Made by a program: the position numbers and the translations under genes. From a virus, in IMG/VR virus record IMGVR_UViG_3300005288_000018, positions 1-52,705 of that record: a DNA stretch of 52,705 nt, one strand, 5' to 3'. The notes under the pieces are model-generated. The model did no database searches. It worked only from the letters and a program-made list of their open reading frames with translations, and was not told the DNA's origin. Of this stretch, positions 48,308 through 52,705 are shown one piece after another. The first letter of the stretch is position 1, and every line of letters starts with the position of its first letter.

Positions 48308-48594
48308 TACTTCTTCCTCGTCGCCGTACCTCTGCAACTCAATTCACCGCTCTCTGATTTAGATACTGTCTTCTGAAGCTTACTAGCTACAACAGTATAT
48401 CGACCTTTACCATAAACAGAGTCTATATATTCTTGTGCAGCAACTCTTGAGGAAGTGTGTACAAACCAATATTCTCCCATAGCATTCTGTATGTAAAAGG
48501 TTGATGGGGGTATGAACAGGTAATCCGTAAATGTCTGGTAGTCTACGATAGTTACTTTAGGATCTTTCTTAGGTTTATCAATCACAGTAATCAT
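48307..48594 (-). CDS. Conserved phage hypothetical protein
   Basis: 95 aa from the ATG at 48594 (GAGG, 6 nt). VTIVDYQTF...FYIQNAMGEYWFVHTSSRVAAQ and the ending ELSCRGTATRKK resemble a phage family of unknown function. The longer open frame upstream overlaps another gene. Confidence 0.6.
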   Translation of the reverse strand: MITVIDKPKKDPKVTIVDYQTFTDYLFIPPSTFYIQNAMGEYWFVHTSSRVAAQEYIDSVYGKGRYTVVASKLQKTVSKSESGELSCRGTATRKK

Positions 48595-48703
48595 AATCAT
48601 CCTCTGGATAAGGTCCGTCCCACTCAGGCTCTTCTTCGAAATCTTCTGTATCTTCGTAATAATCATCTGAATCACGATCAATCCACAAGTCGTAGTCAGT
48701 CAT
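48578..48703 (-). CDS. Very acidic 41-aa protein
   Basis: Begins MTDYDLWIDRDSDDYY. 20 Asp/Glu and one Arg in 41 residues. TGA overlaps the next gene's region, which has its ribosome site here. Charge density is that of DNA-mimic proteins such as Ocr, but no homology is claimed. Confidence 0.55.
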   Translation of the reverse strand: MTDYDLWIDRDSDDYYEDTEDFEEEPEWDGPYPEDDYDYCD

Positions 48704-48872
48704 CTAGATATACCTTAACTTTGTTAACCATACTTTCCATTTCACGTTCAATCCATCGTGCAGTTGGACCCTCTTTATTATTTGCAGCTAGTTTAATGGT
48801 TGCACATTGACAAAGAATATCCATAACTAGTTGATTAAGTCTGTCAGCCTTTTTAAACATGTCATCACTCAT
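48696..48872 (-). CDS. Small helical protein
   Basis: 58 aa from the ATG at 48872 (GGAGG 9 nt upstream). Helical with two Cys (ILCQCATIK). Unknown. Confidence 0.55.
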   Translation of the reverse strand: MSDDMFKKADRLNQLVMDILCQCATIKLAANNKEGPTARWIEREMESMVNKVKVYLDD

Positions 48873-49008
48873 CTCCAAAATCCTCCTGCCAAGCTCCTTC
48901 TCCAAACTCAGCAACATAAAGTTCTTTATCTTCTTCAGTCATGTTTTCTAAACTATCAGCTAGCCAATTTTGTGTATCAATGCAAGCTTGAAGTAGTTTT
49001 TCATTCAC
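48865..49008 (-). CDS. Small acidic protein
   Basis: 47 aa, GTG start (AGGTGA upstream). Acidic end (GEGAWQEDFGDE). Overlaps neighbours by 8 nt each side. Confidence 0.55.
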   Translation of the reverse strand: MNEKLLQACIDTQNWLADSLENMTEEDKELYVAEFGEGAWQEDFGDE

Positions 49009-49147
49009 AATCAATCACCTCTGAAATAGCACTCACCAAATCCTCCCCAAGTGCATGACTAGCTCCCTCTAGATCATGATCCAACCAATTTCCGATTGTC
49101 GAAGTTTCTTCTTGCTCATCGTTAGAGTATTGTGCAAATTGATTCAC
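49001..49147 (-). CDS. Small acidic protein
   Basis: 48 aa, GTG start in a GTGA overlap (GGTGG upstream). Shares the 'NWL..L' pattern with the 48865 protein. Unknown. Confidence 0.55.
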   Translation of the reverse strand: MNQFAQYSNDEQEETSTIGNWLDHDLEGASHALGEDLVSAISEVIDCE

Positions 49148-49314
49148 TGTACATTCCACCCTTCAATATAAAAACTAATTCCAGCGAGACTTCCACTATC
49201 AAACGCCCGTGCCTGATAACCTGACAAGAATGCATCAGCCTTTTCAGAAGTATCAAAGATTTCTAGAATTTCTCTGTGTCCAAAGTCTACTTTAATTACA
49301 ACAAATACATTCAT
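49144..49314 (-). CDS. Small hypothetical protein
   Basis: 56 aa (begins MNVFVVIKVDFGHR), AGGAGG upstream. DTSEKADAFLSGYQAR helix as in other small phage alpha/beta proteins. Unknown. Confidence 0.6.
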   Translation of the reverse strand: MNVFVVIKVDFGHREILEIFDTSEKADAFLSGYQARAFDSGSLAGISFYIEGWNVQ

Positions 49315-49439
49315 TACATTCCTCCTTGCATATAGTGCAGATCAAGTTCTAGATTCCAATAAGGGTCAATATTGAACTCTGGTTCTAGGTGTTCGTCTTC
49401 GTCTGGAACTTCGTAGAGTTGGTCAAAGATGTTTTTCAT
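49314..49439 (-). CDS. Small acidic protein
   Basis: 41 aa (begins MKNIFDQLYEVPDED), acidic; TAATG overlap with the next gene. Carries the AGGAGG for that gene at its end. Confidence 0.55.
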   Translation of the reverse strand: MKNIFDQLYEVPDEDEHLEPEFNIDPYWNLELDLHYMQGGM

Positions 49440-49654
49440 TGAAATGTCACACTAATCTTAGGAAGTTTACGTTCAGCACGATCTTGTACAGACAGTTCTT
49501 CAATAGACTGAATGCTAAATACTACATCTCGTTTAGGGATAATCTTTTCAACTTCAGATAACAGAAAGTCTAAACCGTCTTGTGTATATGGAATTTTCTC
49601 ATGTTCTTTCAAGACTTGAAACAGGGCTGCGTTCAACTCGTCTTCAGTATACAT
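49436..49654 (-). CDS. Hypothetical protein
   Basis: 72 aa, helical then basic beta tail. TAATG start. Unknown. Confidence 0.6.
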   Translation of the reverse strand: MYTEDELNAALFQVLKEHEKIPYTQDGLDFLLSEVEKIIPKRDVVFSIQSIEELSVQDRAERKLPKISVTFQ

Positions 49655-49749
49655 TATTCTTCCTCCTCAGAATTCTCTGACTTTTCCTGTGCAGCAAGGT
49701 CAGCTTGTTGTCCTGTAAGTAGTTCCTCAATTTCTTCGTAGCTGATCAT
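49654..49749 (-). CDS. 31-aa acidic peptide
   Basis: Begins MISYEEIEELLTGQ and ends SEEEE; GGAG 7 nt upstream. TAATG overlap with the next gene supports it. Confidence 0.5.
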   Translation of the reverse strand: MISYEEIEELLTGQQADLAAQEKSENSEEEE

Positions 49750-49760
49750 AATATTTCTCC

Positions 49761-49955
49761 TTAAATTTCGTAGGTTTTAACAGAGTGTTCGGTGATTTCA
49801 GACTTGAGCTTATAGATACGTACATGGTCTTCAACACCAGCCAGAGTATTTGCTATACCAATGGTACCAATTCGCGTGTTGTTCTTATCTAGGCTATGTG
49901 CTCGGTACAGTTCTTCACCTAGACCGTTGGTTACTTTAACGATTTCAACTTTCAT
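49761..49955 (-). CDS. Small hypothetical protein
   Basis: 64 aa from the ATG at 49955 (GGAG upstream); the longer frame would cross a hairpin. Beta-rich. Unknown. Confidence 0.6.
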   Translation of the reverse strand: MKVEIVKVTNGLGEELYRAHSLDKNNTRIGTIGIANTLAGVEDHVRIYKLKSEITEHSVKTYEI

Positions 49956-49983
49956 TTTATTTCTCTCCTTTGTGTTTGGACTA

Positions 49984-50007
49984 GTGGGAGTATTGTAAAC
50001 CTCCCAC
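49984..50007 (-). terminator. Hairpin after the ClpP-like gene
   Basis: Perfect 7-bp stem GTGGGAG/CTCCCAC (49984-49990 with 50001-50007) without a T-run on the minus strand. Possibly a weak terminator or processing site. Confidence 0.4.
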
Positions 50008-50023
50008 GTATTCATTGCAACAA

Positions 50024-50824
50024 TTATTTTACATCTGTTTCAGGAAAAGGTGCTGTGACCTTCTTTGCACGACTTGCTTTCTTTTCAGCAGCCAATTTCT
50101 TTTTCTCATGTAGGGCGATGCCTTCGGCTACCTTCTCAGCAATCAAAGCTTCAAGATCGAAGTCCTCAATATCTTCAAAGTCTTCTCCACGTGCCTCTGC
50201 TGCCAAGCGTTGGTTCTGAGGACAAGATTCATCGCCACAGTTACAAGGTTGATTGTTCCGGTATTCTTGGTAAGCTTCCAGTCGCTCTTTCAGTTCTTCC
50301 GAATCAATCCACAAATCTTGGCCTTTTCCGACCAAAGAAATTTCTTCGCTAGACATAAAACCATCATACATACTGTGGAGGAATTTATCAATTCGTTTAT
50401 CCATGAATTGCACATGACTACGAATTTCGCTGTCTTTGCCAAATGTTCCCCAACTTGCTGTGTGCACGAAGAAATATGCAAAATCCCCTAGAAGCCAGTT
50501 TTGACACGCAAGGGCCACACCTGTTGCCATAGAACCGCAGATATCGTGAATATATGCCGTTACTGGGGCACGGCAAGCTTTAATCCCATCAATCAGCATC
50601 AGACCGCTGTCTAGGCGACCTCCACCACTTGAAATTATAACCCGCACTTCATCCCACTCGTTTGCGGATTCAAGAGCTTCCATGTGATCCCTGTACTCAG
50701 AAGGTGCTCCAATTTCACCATCTAGGTAAAGCGTGTACACTTTAGTTGGGATAGTTCGTTCCCGTACAGACCCGTTCATACTAAATTGTGGAAACATGAA
50801 ATCTTCATTGTTAGTAGTGTTCAT
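50024..50824 (-). CDS. ClpP/SppA-like serine protease
   Basis: 266 aa. ClpP fold: IISSGGGRLDSGLMLIDGI (oxyanion Gly loop), DICGSMATGVAL (catalytic Ser), and FFVHTASWG (catalytic His). The C-terminal 80 residues add a Cys cluster (CNCGDESCPQ) and a Lys-rich tail not found in ClpP. No chaperone or prohead gene is nearby, so either a prohead-type protease or an independent regulator of host proteins. Cytosolic. Confidence 0.8.
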   Translation of the reverse strand: MNTTNNEDFMFPQFSMNGSVRERTIPTKVYTLYLDGEIGAPSEYRDHMEALESANEWDEVRVIISSGGGRLDSGLMLIDGIKACRAPVTAYIHDICGSMATGVALACQNWLLGDFAYFFVHTASWGTFGKDSEIRSHVQFMDKRIDKFLHSMYDGFMSSEEISLVGKGQDLWIDSEELKERLEAYQEYRNNQPCNCGDESCPQNQRLAAEARGEDFEDIEDFDLEALIAEKVAEGIALHEKKKLAAEKKASRAKKVTAPFPETDVK

Positions 50825-50833
50825 ACCATCCCC

Positions 50834-51601
50834 TTATTTACCGTGATTTTCTGTGTAACCAGCACCGACCAGATTTAAACGTTCAATCATCAACGACCTA
50901 AACTCACAAGCAGCAAAGAAAGCTAATTCATCACCATATTTAGGTATTGAAAAGTACCTACTCTTTTGTTTTCCGCTTGTAGGATACCAACTTGCACACC
51001 AATAATCTTTGCCATCCGATCCAGTGTGCAATCTTACCCCGGTTACACCACTCTTGTTACTATTATACATACCCTTGTTTCTGGCTTGCATATCATCATT
51101 TGCCCATCTTACATCCCCTTCTACGTAACCAAGGGAATTTTCTATTCGATCAACTGAGACACGCCCCTTGAAGTTTTCCGGTATAGGTCCAATGTCATTG
51201 TAGAAATTCACAAAACTTTCCGAAAATGCTTGTGAAATACCAATCTTCGAATAAACTGCATACTCTTTTGAATTTGGGTTAGTACAACGACCTTTCATTC
51301 TTTTCCAAACTTTCTGCTCAAGACTTCCTGACATTCCGTGGGTGTAATACTTCTCTGCAAAAGCCTTATTGGTGACAGCAATCACTTCTAAGTGTAGACA
51401 CCCACAAGATCGCGTATCATTAGCGGACAACTCTGCAGAAGTAACTTTAGTAGTATTACCACAAGAACATTCTGCATTCCATACCAAAGTCCTCCGAGTT
51501 GCATGCCTACCTTCAACATTCTTGATAACCAGTCTTCCGACTTCGTGGCCTGTCCAGTCTAAGGCATTGGATGCAACTCTTACCCCATTAATTTCTTTCA
51601 A
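50834..51601 (-). CDS. HNH homing endonuclease with AP2-type domain
   Basis: 255 aa, TTG start with GGGAG upstream. N-terminal CSCGN...SCGCL zinc ribbon, 'QKVWKRMKGRCTN', VSVDRIENSLGYVEGDVRW (HNH-like, first His position replaced), then AP2-like SGVTGVRLH and YWCASWYP. Sits between phoH and the ClpP-like gene, separating what is probably an older gene pair. Confidence 0.82.
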   Translation of the reverse strand: MKEINGVRVASNALDWTGHEVGRLVIKNVEGRHATRRTLVWNAECSCGNTTKVTSAELSANDTRSCGCLHLEVIAVTNKAFAEKYYTHGMSGSLEQKVWKRMKGRCTNPNSKEYAVYSKIGISQAFSESFVNFYNDIGPIPENFKGRVSVDRIENSLGYVEGDVRWANDDMQARNKGMYNSNKSGVTGVRLHTGSDGKDYWCASWYPTSGKQKSRYFSIPKYGDELAFFAACEFRSLMIERLNLVGAGYTENHGK

Positions 51602-51609
51602 ATTACTCC

Positions 51610-52434
51610 CTACCCCTTCTCAAAGTAAAACAATTTAACAAGCGCCTTAGTCAATTTACTACGACGTCCACTGTCCTCAAATGTAAAGTTCACAAAACCA
51701 ATGTTATTTTTGATTTCCTGAATATCTTCATCATCGAGAAACTCTGGTGGTGTGTTGTTTGCAGCTTCTACAACTTCACTCAAGTATTTAAGCCCCGTTT
51801 CCTTACGGATGTCTTTTTGACGCCAATCCCCCGTCATGCAAAGTTGCGCACCGTCACCAATACGAGTTGTTAGCATTTGCATAAGGTCAGTATCAAAGCC
51901 CTGCACCTCTTCACAAAGCACAAATACGCCGTCTTCAAAGCTATAGCCGCGCATCCACTCGACGCTTTTGAATTCAATTACCTTTTTCTCAAGCATATAA
52001 GACAATTGGGTTTTACCGAGGAACTTAGTTAGGTGCTCCAAGATGCTGGTAAAAATTACGGAAAGTTTTTCGCCCTCCGTGCCGGGAACTGCACCGATTG
52101 TACGCCCACAAGACTCATAAGGCCGGACCAAAAACAATTTGTGGATAGATTTAGCTTTCAGCAAATTTGCAGCGTGCCATGCAGCTAGAATTGACTTACC
52201 ACCACCGGCTGGGCCTTGTAGAGCCACGATTTTACGACCTTCCTGTAGATACTGTGCCCCGAGCGTCTGTGCCTCTCCAATAGGCTTAAAGTGCAACGAA
52301 TTAAACTCTTTTTCGTCATCGTACTTATGGTTTACAGCAGGTTTACCAACCTTATCCTTACGAACACGTTTACGGGGAACGGCAATATCTTGACCGTCAA
52401 CTTGTACTACAAACGCTCTCTCGCGACTTCCCAT
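51610..52434 (-). CDS. phoH: PhoH-like ATPase
   Basis: 274 aa. Walker A LQGPAGGGKSILAAW (about 78-92), Walker B region VFVLCEEVQGFD (DEAQ of PhoH reads EEVQ), then LTTRIGDGAQLCMTGDW, the PhoH sensor motif (TRIG...GD). N-terminal basic strand typical of phage PhoH proteins. An ATPase of uncertain role, possibly RNA-related or in phosphate stress. AAGGA about 9 nt before ATG. Confidence 0.85.
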   Translation of the reverse strand: MGSRERAFVVQVDGQDIAVPRKRVRKDKVGKPAVNHKYDDEKEFNSLHFKPIGEAQTLGAQYLQEGRKIVALQGPAGGGKSILAAWHAANLLKAKSIHKLFLVRPYESCGRTIGAVPGTEGEKLSVIFTSILEHLTKFLGKTQLSYMLEKKVIEFKSVEWMRGYSFEDGVFVLCEEVQGFDTDLMQMLTTRIGDGAQLCMTGDWRQKDIRKETGLKYLSEVVEAANNTPPEFLDDEDIQEIKNNIGFVNFTFEDSGRRSKLTKALVKLFYFEKG

Positions 52435-52536
52435 GCACTTGTTTCCTTCTCAGTAATTAAATTTCCACACCTTTTCTTTGCTTCACCACTTTCCCAACAT
52501 CTCTAGCTTCCCACACTTCAATCTACTATGCAAGCT

Positions 52537-52705
52537 TTATTTGATCACAAACTTAAATTTACTTTCAGGCTTCAACACTTTCAAGAAATCCTCATAAGCT
52601 TCTTCCACATCACATCTTTGTGAGATACTGCATGAGATTCCATTGAAGTCAAAACGAGTGTAGCCAAGATTCATCTTTATTGCAAATTGTTTAGCCTGAT
52701 GACAA
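52537..52705 (-). CDS. Partial hypothetical protein (5' end outside the window)
   Basis: Open frame of 55 codons running off the right edge and ending TAA at 52537, C-terminus KFKFVIK. Cys-containing (GISCSISQRC). Upstream of phoH with a 102-nt gap. Unknown. Confidence 0.55.
   Translation of the reverse strand, partial: CHQAKQFAIKMNLGYTRFDFNGISCSISQRCDVEEAYEDFLKVLKPESKFKFVIK

Noticed and set aside
1-52705. CRISPR array, insertion sequence, integrase or attachment site
   Set aside because: No regularly spaced repeats, transposase-like or recombinase-like proteins were seen on either strand.

Overview
The window is a 52.7-kb internal piece of a large, AT-rich (about 40% GC by eye) lytic tailed-phage genome. 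The evidence is dense, overlapping, mostly tiny genes; a T7-type replication set (family-A DNA polymerase, primase-helicase, 5'-3' exonuclease, SSB with an acidic tail); a phage nucleotide set (NrdJ, ThyX, MazG-like, dCMP deaminase-like); PhoH- and ClpP-like proteins; and many freestanding HNH homing endonucleases. No virion, terminase, integrase or tRNA genes are seen, apart from one stray baseplate-J-like fragment. A gene very close to the Pseudomonas medium-chain-length PHA depolymerase PhaZ suggests a Pseudomonas-type host; this is inference.

Layout. (1) 78-22393, minus strand, read leftward: replication and nucleotide metabolism. Order of transcription: small genes, a nucleotidyltransferase-like protein, primase-helicase, HNH, DNA polymerase (split by a 239-nt group I intron exactly inside the motif C His-Asp-Glu), small genes, SSB, HNH-like, exonuclease, HNH nuclease, metallophosphatase, DUF3310, MazG-like, ThyX, HNH, NrdJ, small genes. 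(2) 22436-22601: a divergent pair of near-consensus sigma70 promoters. (3) 22632-37209, plus strand: about 50 mostly tiny early/accessory genes, headed by a 446-aa protein with T7-RNAP/Pol-A-like motifs A, B and C. It also holds an RMF-like protein, a degenerate HNH-type protein and at least seven internal promoters. (4) 37210-37936: convergent junction with terminators and about 330 nt of apparently non-coding DNA. (5) 37937-52705, minus strand: a second accessory/early block with a NUMOD4-HNH endonuclease, SLOG/DprA-like protein, PhaZ, a SpoT/MESH1-like HD hydrolase, dCMP deaminase-like protein, ClpP-like protease, HNH and PhoH-like ATPase.

How it works together. NrdJ, ThyX, the deaminase and the MazG-like protein would feed dNTPs to the T7-like replisome. 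The small-gene blocks look like host-takeover functions under host sigma70 promoters. Three of these promoters (31357, 36141, and 46846 on the minus strand) place their -35 box in the loop of an intrinsic terminator, so that one short element ends one unit and starts the next. PhaZ, the alarmone hydrolase-like protein and the RMF-like protein all touch starvation physiology, suggesting (inference) adaptation to nutrient-limited hosts.

Three small genes (25225-25409, 40481-41079, 44828-45161) are broken by single-base frameshifts; they may be decaying genes or sequencing errors. Most function calls for proteins under 150 aa are unknown, and entries say so.
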